A DNA stretch of 64,000 nucleotides from Polyangia bacterium (GTDB taxonomy: Bacteria > Myxococcota_A > Polyangia > Nannocystales > Nannocystaceae), in contig JAUHWG010000006.1 of NCBI GenBank assembly GCA_030424595.1, positions 124,001 through 188,000 on the forward strand, written 5' to 3'. A program made the position numbers and the translations under genes. Of the stretch, positions 47,114 to 56,171 are shown piece after piece; the first letter of the stretch is position 1, and every line of letters starts with the position of its first letter. Under the pieces are notes generated by a model. It made no database searches, was not told the DNA's origin, and saw only the letters and a program-made list of their open reading frames with translations.

Positions 47114-49477
47114 ATGGCGAATTCGCAACAAATTCCCCCGCGTCGGACGCGGCGTTGGCGGATCCTGGGGTTCAGTGTCGTCGCCATCATCGGCTTGGGC
47201 GTCGCCGGGGTCGCGACGGCTCCTAGGTGGGCAGGCCCGTTCGTCGAAGACGCGATCAAGGAGAAGGTTGAGGCTCGCCTCGGCGCTCAGCTGGAGGTCG
47301 AGGGGCTGGAATTCGACTTCGAGCACGCCGCTCTCCGTGGGGTTCGCCTCGTGATCTCCGATGCCAGCGTGGTGACCTTCGACGAGGTTGACGTCTACCT
47401 GACCGAGGAGGGCCCCTGGGGCGGCTTTGTCGAGGTGGAGCGGGTGGAGACTCGCGGAGGCCAGATCGAGGGGGAGCTCAGCGACTACCGCGATCTCGCC
47501 GAGAAGGTGCGTTCGCGGGGGGGGGGGGATGACTCCGCGGAGAGCGGGCGTCGTCTTCGCCTGCGGCCTGCATCGATCGATGTCTCTAGCTTGGCCGTCG
47601 ATCTTCACTCCGAAGCGCAGAAGGTGGGCGCGCAGGGGACCTTGCACGCCCGGGTGGACGTCGGCGAGCGGCGGGCAGCGTTGACCTTCGAGGACGGAAG
47701 TCTCCGCCGCAAGGGGCGCGAGCTAGGCCTGCGCCGCCTGCGGACCGAGCTCGTCGGCGGCGATGAAGGTGGTGTCGTGTTCCCGATCACTCTCGAGATC
47801 CAGGGCGGGGCGATCCCTTTGACTCCAGAGATTTCAGTCGCTGACGTTCACGGGACGGTCTCCCTCGCCGACCGTGACATCACCGAGCTGACGATGACAC
47901 TCGCAGGAGGATTCTCCGACGTCGACTCGACGAAGGGGGACGCGGCAGAGAAGGGCGCCGATCTCTGGTCGGTCGCAGGGACGGTCAAGCGGGATCTCAG
48001 CTTTGGCGACGTCAAGCTCGACATGGCCGCCTTTGAGCTGGCCAAGGTCCCGCAGGTGCTCGAGCGGCTTCCGCTGGTCCAGTCGGAGGCGGCGACGGTG
48101 GGGGGCAAGCTCGGCCTGGTCTTCGCCGACGGCAAGGCCGATGTCAGCGGCGAGCTGTCGATCGAGGGGTTGAACGTCACCCATCCGATGCTCGCCAGCG
48201 AGGTCGTCCGCGGCGTCGGCTTCGACCTCGAGATCGAGGCCAGCGTCGATCCGGCGGAGTCGGAGCTGGTCCTGAGCAAGGCGAGGTTTGAGCGGAAGGG
48301 GGTCGTGCTCGAGGTCGACGGATCGATCCGACACCCCGAGGTCGTCGAAGAGCGGCGCTACGAGATCAACGCTGCGATCCCGCCTGTGCCCTGCAAGGAC
48401 CTCCTCCGGGCGATCCCGGTCGAGCTGGTGCCGAGCCTCCAGGGGTTTGTCCTCGACGGCGAGTTCGAGATGTCCGCGGCGGCGAAGATCGATTTCGCCG
48501 ATCTCGAGGCGGTCTCCCTCACGGGCAAGGTCGGGATCGACAAGTGCAAGGTGAAGACTGCGCCAGCTCGGGTCGGCGCGGATCGTCTGATGCACCACTT
48601 CACCCACCGCGCTGTGATGCGGGACGGACGTGCGGTCGTGGTCGAGCTCCACCCCGGATCCGGCGACTACACGCCGCTTGATGAGATCTCGGAGTACATG
48701 GTCGCCGCGGTGCAGACGACTGAGGACGGCAGCTTCTGGCGGCACAAGGGCTTTTTGACCTCGCAGTTTGAGGTCGCGCTTCGACGCAACCTTCAGGCTG
48801 GGAGGATCCGCCTCGGCGCGTCGACGATCACCATGCAGACCGTGAAGAACGTCCTGCTCAGCCACGAGCGGACCTTCGCCCGCAAGCTCCAGGAGTTCTT
48901 CCTGACCTGGTACATCGAGCGCGCGCTTCCGAAGAAGCGCATCATGGAACTCTATCTCAACGTGATCGAGTTCGGCCCTGGGATCTACGGGGTGACTCGG
49001 GCCTCGCGCCACTACTTCGGCAAGAAGCCCGCGGACCTGAGCCCGCCAGAGGCCGCCTACTTGGCGATGATGTTGCCGAGCCCCGTCAAGCGACACGTCC
49101 ACTACTGCGAGGGCGAGATGTCGCCGAAGTTCAAGAAGAAGCACGCGCGGATCCTCGGCTTCATGAACTCCCGCGGCCGGATCGACGACGAGACCTACGA
49201 AGAGTGGAAGGACACGGAGCTGGTCTTCGATCGCAGCGAGGCCCGCGGGCGGACTGAGTGCTTGGCAGAGATCAATCGCTTGATGGAGGCCTCGGTGAAG
49301 CAGCGCGCGGGCTCCGGGTTGCTCGCGCCGGGCGCTCCGGAGGACACCTCATCGGAGGTGTTCGACCTGCTCCTTGAAGAGGCCGAGGCCGAGACAGGGG
49401 GGGGCGATCCTTCGGCCCAAGACGCGCCCGGCAGCCCCGCGATGGACGACTTCATGCAAGCCGAGGAGGGCCCATGA
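47114..49477 (+). CDS. AsmA-like N-terminus fused to a GT51 peptidoglycan glycosyltransferase
   Basis: About 787 aa. One N-terminal membrane span (about 16-36) is followed by 450 residues of repeated beta-rich AsmA/DUF748-like sequence, then a complete GT51 transglycosylase domain (about 525-730) with TTEDGSFWRHKG (catalytic Glu537), GASTITMQTVKN, RKLQEFF and ELYLNVIEFGPGIYGV, and a short tail. No transpeptidase domain is present, so it would polymerise lipid II only. ATG 47114 is chosen over TTG 47099. A run of 12 G (47517-47528) lies in the AsmA part. It overlaps the next gene by 4 nt. Confidence 0.85.
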   Translation: MANSQQIPPRRTRRWRILGFSVVAIIGLGVAGVATAPRWAGPFVEDAIKEKVEARLGAQLEVEGLEFDFEHAALRGVRLVISDASVVTFDEVDVYLTEEGPWGGFVEVERVETRGGQIEGELSDYRDLAEKVRSRGGGDDSAESGRRLRLRPASIDVSSLAVDLHSEAQKVGAQGTLHARVDVGERRAALTFEDGSLRRKGRELGLRRLRTELVGGDEGGVVFPITLEIQGGAIPLTPEISVADVHGTVSLADRDITELTMTLAGGFSDVDSTKGDAAEKGADLWSVAGTVKRDLSFGDVKLDMAAFELAKVPQVLERLPLVQSEAATVGGKLGLVFADGKADVSGELSIEGLNVTHPMLASEVVRGVGFDLEIEASVDPAESELVLSKARFERKGVVLEVDGSIRHPEVVEERRYEINAAIPPVPCKDLLRAIPVELVPSLQGFVLDGEFEMSAAAKIDFADLEAVSLTGKVGIDKCKVKTAPARVGADRLMHHFTHRAVMRDGRAVVVELHPGSGDYTPLDEISEYMVAAVQTTEDGSFWRHKGFLTSQFEVALRRNLQAGRIRLGASTITMQTVKNVLLSHERTFARKLQEFFLTWYIERALPKKRIMELYLNVIEFGPGIYGVTRASRHYFGKKPADLSPPEAAYLAMMLPSPVKRHVHYCEGEMSPKFKKKHARILGFMNSRGRIDDETYEEWKDTELVFDRSEARGRTECLAEINRLMEASVKQRAGSGLLAPGAPEDTSSEVFDLLLEEAEAETGGGDPSAQDAPGSPAMDDFMQAEEGP

Positions 49478-50952
49478 GCCGTGCCTGGAGCGGTCTGCTG
49501 ACGGCGGCGCTCGTCGCCGCTGCGCCGTTCTCTGCGTCGGCCGCCGAGGTCATGATCGCGGCGGATGGGGCCCCACGTCCGCCCGAGCAGCGCCAGCGTC
49601 GTGTTCACGGCGAGGTTCGGCTTGGGGTCGGCTTTGGCTTCATCACCGAGGATCCGGTCGCCAGCTTGGAGCCGAGCTTTGCCCTCGATCTCCGCGATCT
49701 CATCCCGCTGACGCTGCAGCTCGGGGGTCCGCTGCGGCTCCGCATTTGGGATCGCGATCCGTCGCAGGGCGGGGTGATCCGCGGGACGGACTGGGATGAG
49801 GCGGGGGACTTCGTCGCGATCCTCCAGCGCCTCCACTACGAGGACAGCTTCGCCTTCGGCGAGCGTGGCATCGCCAACGTCGATCTCCGGATCGGCCGCC
49901 TCGGGCGGGTTCAGCTCGGCCACGGCTCTTTGGTCATGGGCTACGCCAACGCGCTCGATCTCGATCGCCGGCGGACGGGCGTCGATCTGCACGCTCGGAT
50001 GGAGGGCTATCTGCTCGACCAGCCCGCGGGGATCGACGCTGGCGTGGTGATCGGGGATCTCGCCGGTGAGCAGATCTTCGGCGGTCGGCTCGCTGCGGAC
50101 TGGGGGGGCGCGAGCCTCGGGCTTAGCGCGGTGGGGGACCCGCTCGCGCCGCGGCAGTTGGTGCTGGGTGAGAGCGGTGAGGCTATCCAGATCGATCGGC
50201 AAAACCGCCTGAAGAGCGAGGGGGAGGTCGGCGTCGCGGCGGTGGGGCTCGATCTGAGCTATCGCTTCACCGATCGATGGCGCTACCTGGTGACGCCCTA
50301 CCTGGATCTCAACCTGATGCCGGGCCTCGGCAAGGGGCTCCATCTAGGGGTCGACGCGGAGCTCGTGGCTGGCCGTCACCGGCGCTCCCGGCTCGGCCTG
50401 CGGGCGGAGATGACCGCCGGCGACAGCAGCTATGATCCGGCCTACTTCGACGTCTTCTACGGTATGCAGCGCTGGCAAGCGCCCTTTATCGCGGGCCGCG
50501 GAGGCCTCCCGGCGGACGTGACGGACCTGTCCCAGCCGAAGCGGGCGTTCGTCGACGAGAATGACCTGGGCGGGGTCGGAGGGTACGGAGCCATCCGTTT
50601 CGCCCACGAGGACGGCGCCTTCGCCGAGACCGGGTACCGCTACCGTCCAGGGCCCTTGGGCCATACGTGGGAGACGCGTGTCGGGGTCGAGCTGGAGGTG
50701 GTCGAGCTCTCGCTCCTCCTGGCCCACCGCGGGGCGCTCGGCTTCAACGTGATCAAGCCCGCGGGGACCCTCGCCAGCCTTGATCTCCGGGTGCCGGTGC
50801 TCACCCACCTCGACGTCACCGCGCGGGCCGCGTGGCTCTACGCGACGCGGCGGGCTCCGGGGGCGACCGCCGCGGCAAAGGTCGAGAGTGAGGGCTTTGT
50901 CGGCGGCGGAGGGATCGTCCTCGTCGGTGTCGGCGGGCGATTCCCGTGGTAG
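49474..50952 (+). CDS. Predicted outer-membrane beta-barrel protein
   Basis: 492 aa. A signal peptide ends at about residue 24 (FSASAA). The mature chain alternates amphipathic strands with Arg/Asp-rich turns (RLGVGFGFITEDP, VDLRIGRLGRVQLGHG) and ends VGVGGRFPW with an aromatic final residue, typical of outer-membrane barrels. No family can be named. Overlap with the GT51 fusion gene and position before trmH and PBP1A suggest an envelope-building operon. Confidence 0.72.
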   Translation: MSRAWSGLLTAALVAAAPFSASAAEVMIAADGAPRPPEQRQRRVHGEVRLGVGFGFITEDPVASLEPSFALDLRDLIPLTLQLGGPLRLRIWDRDPSQGGVIRGTDWDEAGDFVAILQRLHYEDSFAFGERGIANVDLRIGRLGRVQLGHGSLVMGYANALDLDRRRTGVDLHARMEGYLLDQPAGIDAGVVIGDLAGEQIFGGRLAADWGGASLGLSAVGDPLAPRQLVLGESGEAIQIDRQNRLKSEGEVGVAAVGLDLSYRFTDRWRYLVTPYLDLNLMPGLGKGLHLGVDAELVAGRHRRSRLGLRAEMTAGDSSYDPAYFDVFYGMQRWQAPFIAGRGGLPADVTDLSQPKRAFVDENDLGGVGGYGAIRFAHEDGAFAETGYRYRPGPLGHTWETRVGVELEVVELSLLLAHRGALGFNVIKPAGTLASLDLRVPVLTHLDVTARAAWLYATRRAPGATAAAKVESEGFVGGGGIVLVGVGGRFPW

Positions 50953-50961
50953 TTCGGCGTT

Positions 50962-51675
50962 GTGGAGCGCGGCGTAGCTGTAAAGGCGTTGATCTCTCTT
51001 GTCGGTCGTCCACGGGCGACGCAGCTCCTCGGCGAGCACCTAACCCAGGCCCGTCGGCGTCGGATCGATCGTGTGCTCGGCGATCGGCTGAGCTCCATCG
51101 CGGTCGCGGTCGAGGACCCCTACGATCCGCGAAACGCAGCGGCGATCGTCCGGACGGCAGAGGCGGTAGGCCTCGCTGAGGTGCACGCGATCTCGCGGGA
51201 CTCGGTGCTCGAGGCGCGCAAAACCGCGAGGGGGGCGGCGACGTGGATCGATCGCCACCATCACTCGAGCCTCGACGACTTTCTCCGCGTGGTGCGCCAG
51301 CGGGGAATGCGGGTCGTGGGCGCCTGCGTCGAAGAGGAGATGACGACCATGCTCGCCGATGTCCCGGTCGATCAGCCTCTTTGCCTCCTCGTCGGCAATG
51401 AGCGCGAGGGGCTCAGCGCGGCCGCCAGGGAGGGCTCAGACCTGCTCTTTCGGATCCCCATGTACGGGATGGTCGAGAGCCTCAACGTCTCGGTGGCGAC
51501 CGCCGTCGCGCTCTTTGACCTCTCCCAGCGGCGGAGGCGGTGGCTAGGCCAGGTCGGCGACCTAGAGGACGAGGAGCGCGCGGATCGCAGGATCAGCTGG
51601 TACGCTCAGTCGCTCGATGAGCGCCTCGTGGCGGGTCTCGTCGCAACACTTCAGGCCGCGAAGCGATCGCTATGA
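50962..51675 (+). CDS. trmH: TrmH-family RNA 2'-O-methyltransferase
   Basis: 237 aa SPOUT methyltransferase. Motifs: DPYDPRNAAAIVRTAEAVG (motif 1), LLVGNEREGLS (motif 2) and FRIPMYGMVESLNVSVATAVAL (motif 3), as in tRNA Gm18 methylase. The C-terminal helical tail also fits TrmH. An rRNA methylase of the same family cannot be excluded. GTG 50962 is 9 nt after the preceding stop, and the stop overlaps the PBP1A start (ATGA), so it sits inside the envelope operon. Confidence 0.9.
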   Translation: MERGVAVKALISLVGRPRATQLLGEHLTQARRRRIDRVLGDRLSSIAVAVEDPYDPRNAAAIVRTAEAVGLAEVHAISRDSVLEARKTARGAATWIDRHHHSSLDDFLRVVRQRGMRVVGACVEEEMTTMLADVPVDQPLCLLVGNEREGLSAAAREGSDLLFRIPMYGMVESLNVSVATAVALFDLSQRRRRWLGQVGDLEDEERADRRISWYAQSLDERLVAGLVATLQAAKRSL

Positions 51676-54182
51676 ACCGTCGCCGACTCCGTCGCATCGC
51701 CCTCTGGCTCCTCGGGCTGACCCTCTTCGGGGCGCTCGCGGGGGTCGGCGGGATCATCGGGATCTTTTGGTACTACGGCCGCGGGGTCGACTCCGTCGAT
51801 GTCGGGACCATCCGCGCCTACCGTCCCTACCAGGTCACGAGGATCACGGCTCGGGACGGGACAGTTCTCGGCGAGCTCTTCAAGGAGCGGCGGACCCTGA
51901 TCGACCTCGGCGAGGTCCCGAGTCACGTAGAGAACGCCTTCCTCGCGGCGGAGGACGCCGACTTCTACAACCACGAGGGCATGGACTACATGGGGATGGT
52001 CCGGGCGATGCTCTCCAACATCAAGTCGGGGAAGATCCGCCAGGGGGCGTCGACGATCACGCAGCAGGTCGTGAAGAATTTCCTGCTCAGCCCCGAGCGG
52101 ACCTTCGAGCGCAAGATCCAGGAGCTGATCCTCGCTCGTCGGCTCGAGCAGGCGCTCTCCAAGAAGGAGATCCTCGGCCTCTACCTCAACGAGATCTACT
52201 TCGGCCACGGGCGCTACGGTGTCGAAGAGGCGGCCCGCTTCTACTTCGACAAGAGCATCCGCGACATCGATCTCGGCGAGGCCGCCCTCTTGGCGGCGAT
52301 GCCGAAGGCGCCGAGCAAGGCGTCGCCGCACAAGGACCCCGAGAAGGCGAAGGCGCGCCAGGTCTATGTGCTCGGGCAGATGGTGCGGCACGGCTTTGCG
52401 GCGCCCCGCGAGGCGCAGGAGTTCATCGAAGCGCCGCTCGCCGTCGTCCCGGCGGACACGGTCGCGACCTCCAAGGAGGCGCAGGAGTTCGTCGACGCTG
52501 CGCGCGATGAGCTCGTCCGGATCTACGGCGACGAAAAGCTGCTCCGGCTCGGAGCGACGGTGACGACCACCGTCGACCTTGACGTGCAGAAGCGGGCCCG
52601 CGAGGGGCTGCGCGCGGGCCTCATCGCCCTCGACCTGCGCCAAGGGTACGGCCACAAGGTGAAGCCGGTCTCCGCCAAGCGCCAAGAGCGAGCGCTGAAG
52701 AAGACCAAGGGGACGCCGGTGGCCGGCAAGATCTATCCGGCCGTGGTGCGCAAGCCGGGGGAGGGGATCACCCTGCCGAGCGACTCGGTCGCGGTTCAGG
52801 TCGGGGAGCAGATGGTGATGCTCCGCGTGCCGGAGGGATCCCGCTACGACGAGCCCGACGTCAGCCTCGCAGAGCAGTTCCCCGTCGACGGGATCACGAT
52901 GGTGACGATCTCCGCGATGAAGGCCGACGAGCAGGTCGAAGGCCTGCCAGAGGGCTGGATCCTCGGCGAGATCGACTCGGGGCCAGAGGCCGCGGTGGTC
53001 CTCACCGACGTCGAGAGCGGCGAGGTCCTGGCGATGATCGGCGGCTTTGACTACCGCCGCGCTGGCTTCGATCGGGTGCGCCAGGCCAAGCGTCAGCCGG
53101 GATCGAGCTTCAAGCCCTTCGTCTACGGATCGGCGCTGGCGAGCGAGCAATTCACGGCCGCGACCCTGGTCGAGGACTCGCCCGAGATCTACGAGAAGTG
53201 GAAGCCGACCAACTTCGAGGGCGATGTCTATCGCGGCGAGATCCGCCTCCGTGTCGCCTTGACCCACTCGATCAACACGATCGCGATCAAGCTCCTGGAC
53301 ACCGTCGGGATCGAGGCGGTCCACGCCTTCGCTCGGGCGGCCGGGATCGAGGCGCCGCTGACCGACAATCTCTCGCTCGCCCTCGGGGTCTCCGAGATCA
53401 CGCCCTACGATCTGATGTCTGGTTACCTGACGCTCGCGCGGGGCGGCTCGCGGATCGAGCCGACCGTGATCCAGCGGATCGATATCGCCGGCGGCGAGCC
53501 CTGGGTCCCGGACCGGTCGGTCGTCCAGGCGCTGCGCGAGGACATCGTCTTCGTCCTCACGAGCATGATGGCGAGCGTCGTCCAAGAGGGCACAGGGGCT
53601 CGGGCGAAGGCGCTCAAGCGGCCGGCGGCGGGCAAGACCGGGACCTCCGCCGAGCATCGCGACGGCTGGTTTGCCGGCTTCACGCCGCGGACGGTCGCGG
53701 TCGCCTGGGTCGGCTTTGACACGCCTCGTCCCCTGGGTCGCTCGGAGACCGGCGGCAGGGCGGCCTTGCCGATCTGGCTGACGGCGATGGAGGCCGCGGA
53801 GGCAGACAAGCCGCCGCTCTCCTTCACTCCGCCGGCGTCGGTGCTCGTCCGGACGATCGACAAGCGGACCGGGCTCCTGGCGCCTGAGCCGGTCATCGGT
53901 CCGGAGGGGGCGGTGATCGAGGCGGATCCCGAGGAGCTGCTCGAGGAGTACTTTGTCGCCGGGACCGAGCCGGTGGAGCACGCCGAGCCCGCGGCGATCC
54001 CGGCAGGGGACGCCGTGCTCGATCTCTACGGCGACGGGCTGGAGGAGGCCGAGGTCGGGGAGCTGGACGGGGCGTCCGAGGTCGCCCCTGGGGAGGAGGC
54101 ACCACCGTCGGCGCCAGCGCTCGACCCGAATGCGGACGGCGATGATGATTTTGGCCTGCCCTCCGTGACCGACGACCCCTAG
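51672..54182 (+). CDS. mrcA: Class A penicillin-binding protein 1A
   Basis: 836 aa bifunctional peptidoglycan synthase. One N-terminal membrane span (about 9-33) is followed by a GT51 domain (Glu94 in AAEDADFYNHEG, GASTITQQVVKN), an OB-like insert (about 320-440), and a transpeptidase domain with active-site Ser478 in SSFK, S533-I-N535 and K655-TGT. A low-complexity acidic tail follows (about 745-836). Length and order fit PBP1A. It is the last gene of the GT51-fusion/OMP/trmH operon. The stop TAG (54180-54182) is in the CTAG that starts repeat copy E. Confidence 0.96.
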   Translation: MNRRRLRRIALWLLGLTLFGALAGVGGIIGIFWYYGRGVDSVDVGTIRAYRPYQVTRITARDGTVLGELFKERRTLIDLGEVPSHVENAFLAAEDADFYNHEGMDYMGMVRAMLSNIKSGKIRQGASTITQQVVKNFLLSPERTFERKIQELILARRLEQALSKKEILGLYLNEIYFGHGRYGVEEAARFYFDKSIRDIDLGEAALLAAMPKAPSKASPHKDPEKAKARQVYVLGQMVRHGFAAPREAQEFIEAPLAVVPADTVATSKEAQEFVDAARDELVRIYGDEKLLRLGATVTTTVDLDVQKRAREGLRAGLIALDLRQGYGHKVKPVSAKRQERALKKTKGTPVAGKIYPAVVRKPGEGITLPSDSVAVQVGEQMVMLRVPEGSRYDEPDVSLAEQFPVDGITMVTISAMKADEQVEGLPEGWILGEIDSGPEAAVVLTDVESGEVLAMIGGFDYRRAGFDRVRQAKRQPGSSFKPFVYGSALASEQFTAATLVEDSPEIYEKWKPTNFEGDVYRGEIRLRVALTHSINTIAIKLLDTVGIEAVHAFARAAGIEAPLTDNLSLALGVSEITPYDLMSGYLTLARGGSRIEPTVIQRIDIAGGEPWVPDRSVVQALREDIVFVLTSMMASVVQEGTGARAKALKRPAAGKTGTSAEHRDGWFAGFTPRTVAVAWVGFDTPRPLGRSETGGRAALPIWLTAMEAAEADKPPLSFTPPASVLVRTIDKRTGLLAPEPVIGPEGAVIEADPEELLEEYFVAGTEPVEHAEPAAIPAGDAVLDLYGDGLEEAEVGELDGASEVAPGEEAPPSAPALDPNADGDDDFGLPSVTDDP

Positions 54183-54275
54183 CAGACCGTGGCGAAAGTC
54201 CCGCGCGCTCCCGCAGGCCCCGGCCGAGAGGGCCGAGGATCGCCGCGCGAGAGCACACTCTGGACCGTCACGACG
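54179..54275 (+). repeat. CTAG-bounded dispersed inverted-repeat element, copy E (truncated)
   Basis: It starts at the CTAG (54179-54182) containing the PBP1A stop, continues CAGACCGTGGCGAAAGTCCCG and retains a GCGCGAGAGCACAC right arm, but lacks the centre and a clean right end; the right boundary is approximate. Confidence 0.8.
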
Positions 54276-54383
54276 GCGACGCAGAGGAGCGAGCGAGGGT
54301 ACGCATCGGCCGCGCTGATCCCCGTGACGGGGCCCCATCTTTGCGGAGCCGAAGTCGATCGAGGGTGCTACGCTAGCCCGGGT

Positions 54384-55004
54384 ATGGCCCGTGAGAAGGT
54401 CGTCGACCTGGTGACCCTCAAGGGATCCACGCAGGCCCTCGAGCGCAGATCGAGCCCATCCTCCCGTGATGGCGGTGATCTGACGCGTTGGGCGATGCAG
54501 AGCCCCTTCTCGTGGAAGACGATGGTCGGGGGCGGAGCCCTGATGGTGACGCTCGGCGTGACCTTCTCGATCCTCCTGAATTGGGGCTTCTTCGGGACCA
54601 TGTTCCTCACCAGCCTGATGACGGCGGGGAGCGGCTCGGTCTTCCTCGGCCTGGTCAAACGCAGGGGGAGGCGTGACGCTGCGCTCGATGAGCTGCGAGC
54701 GCCGAGCGCATCTGAGCAGCGGGTCCTCGAGCAGCGGAGCAAGCGCATCCTCGCGACGCTCGAGCGAGCGGGTCGCCCACAGACCTTTGAAGCGGTCGTA
54801 GGCGCCACTCAGTGGACTCGGGACGCTGTCCTGGACACTCTGCTCTTTATGAAGGAGCGCGGAGAGGTCGCCGAAGATCTCGATCTCGACACAGGCGAGT
54901 GGGTCTACTCGCCGTCGGATCCGGACTCGGTGCCTGGTTCGCCAGTATCGCTTATGCTCGAGGAGCGCCTCGCGCTCTCCGAGCGCACGGAGACCAAGGG
55001 ATGA
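54384..55004 (+). CDS. Small membrane protein with winged-helix-like C-terminus
   Basis: 206 aa. Two hydrophobic spans (about 47-67 and 71-88) follow a basic N-terminus. The C-terminal part (RILATLERAGRPQTFEAVVGATQWTRDAVLDTLLFMKERGEV) has a winged-helix-like pattern. I do not recognise a family. ATG 54384 is preferred over 54189 because the upstream part lies in repeat copy E; TACGCT (54369-54374) lies 9 nt before it. The stop overlaps the TM2 gene by 4 nt. Confidence 0.65.
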   Translation: MAREKVVDLVTLKGSTQALERRSSPSSRDGGDLTRWAMQSPFSWKTMVGGGALMVTLGVTFSILLNWGFFGTMFLTSLMTAGSGSVFLGLVKRRGRRDAALDELRAPSASEQRVLEQRSKRILATLERAGRPQTFEAVVGATQWTRDAVLDTLLFMKERGEVAEDLDLDTGEWVYSPSDPDSVPGSPVSLMLEERLALSERTETKG

Positions 55005-55510
55005 AGGACAAGAACGTAGCTGCGATCCTCGCGTTTTTCTTCGGCAGCGTCGGGGCGCACAAGTTCTATCTCGGGCAGATCGGCTCGGGGATCCTGTATC
55101 TGGTCTTCTGCTGGACCCTCATCCCGTCGATCATCGCCTTCGTCGAGTTCATCATGCTCGCGGTGATGGACAGGGACGAGTTCAACCGCCGCTACAACGG
55201 GGCGAACACCCTGGGCTCGCCGGTCGTCGTCAACATGCTCCCGCCGTCGCCCTACTACCAGCCGCCGCAGGGCCAGCCCTACGGCTACGGTCAGCCGCAG
55301 CAGGGCTATGGCTACCAGCCGCAGCCCGGCTATCCGGGGCAGCAGCAGCACCACCACCCCGGCTTTCCAGGGCAGCAGCAGCCTGGGCAGAGCTCGTCCC
55401 AGGTCGATGTCGTCGCCAAGCTCGAGAAGCTGAACGAGCTGCGGATCGCCGGTCTCCTCACGGAGGAAGAGTTCGCCCAGCAGAAGGCGCGGATCCTCGA
55501 GCGCCTTTGA
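55001..55510 (+). CDS. TM2-domain protein with C-terminal SHOCT motif
   Basis: 169 aa. The N-terminal TM2 fold (KNVAAILAFFFGSVGAHKFYLGQ ... DRDEFNRRYN) is followed by a Tyr/Gln/Pro/Gly-rich linker (about 85-130) and a SHOCT-type helix pair (KLEKLNELRIAGLLTEEEFAQQKARIL). TM2/SHOCT proteins are common, with unclear roles. The ATGA overlap couples it to the previous membrane gene. Confidence 0.88.
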   Translation: MKDKNVAAILAFFFGSVGAHKFYLGQIGSGILYLVFCWTLIPSIIAFVEFIMLAVMDRDEFNRRYNGANTLGSPVVVNMLPPSPYYQPPQGQPYGYGQPQQGYGYQPQPGYPGQQQHHHPGFPGQQQPGQSSSQVDVVAKLEKLNELRIAGLLTEEEFAQQKARILERL

Positions 55511-55571
55511 CCGCTTCGAGCGTCGCAGGATCGTCGCCGGTGCTGTCCCACCCAAGGGCGGGTAGGCAGCG

Positions 55572-56171
55572 ATGATCAGCGCGACGATCGCCCTCTATGT
55601 GGTGGTCGGGACGATCATCACGATCTCTCTGCGTAGGCCGCTGCGCGCGTTGGTCGACGCGAAGAACCAGCGGACAAACCTCAAGAAGGCGCTCGCCGCC
55701 GCGGAGGACGACAGCGCGGAGCCCTTCGCTCACCTAAGCCCGGGGCTCGCCCGCCTAGGGCAGGACACCCAGGTGCTCCGCTCTCTTTTGCAGGAGCCGA
55801 TCCAGGCGGCGGAGGCCTGGTGCCGAGCCGACAACAGTCCGCTCCTCGCGAAGGTCGATCTCGGAGATGGATCGGATCTCGATCGCTGCGACGACTACGA
55901 CCTGGCGCTGGTCAACGCGCGGCAGGCCGTGTGGGACTGGGTCTCCTCCGTCGCCTCGCTCTCGGATCAGGATCGGGCGACGCTCGACGAGCTCGGCCTC
56001 TCGGATCGGGAGGCCCGCGAGCTCTTGGCGGCGCGCGACGCCTTCAGTCGTGTCAGCAGGGCGCCCAAGCGGGAGCTCGAACGGCTGGAGTCGCAGGTGA
56101 AGCCGCTGCTCGCAGCCCTCACCTACTTCGAGGCGGGTCTGCAGCGGGCTCGCGTGACGATCTATCGCTAG
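55572..56171 (+). CDS. Hypothetical membrane-anchored helical protein
   Basis: 199 aa with one N-terminal membrane span (about 2-20) and a helical, charged cytoplasmic or periplasmic body. No family recognised. The stop TAG overlaps, on the opposite strand, the stop of the convergent outer-membrane gene within one CTAG (56168-56171). Confidence 0.68.
   Translation: MISATIALYVVVGTIITISLRRPLRALVDAKNQRTNLKKALAAAEDDSAEPFAHLSPGLARLGQDTQVLRSLLQEPIQAAEAWCRADNSPLLAKVDLGDGSDLDRCDDYDLALVNARQAVWDWVSSVASLSDQDRATLDELGLSDREARELLAARDAFSRVSRAPKRELERLESQVKPLLAALTYFEAGLQRARVTIYR

Noticed and set aside
51651..54338. 895-codon minus-strand frame
   Set aside because: Antisense to PBP1A with its catalytic motifs; no domain sequence, and the RVGRRRDG-type composition is a codon shadow.
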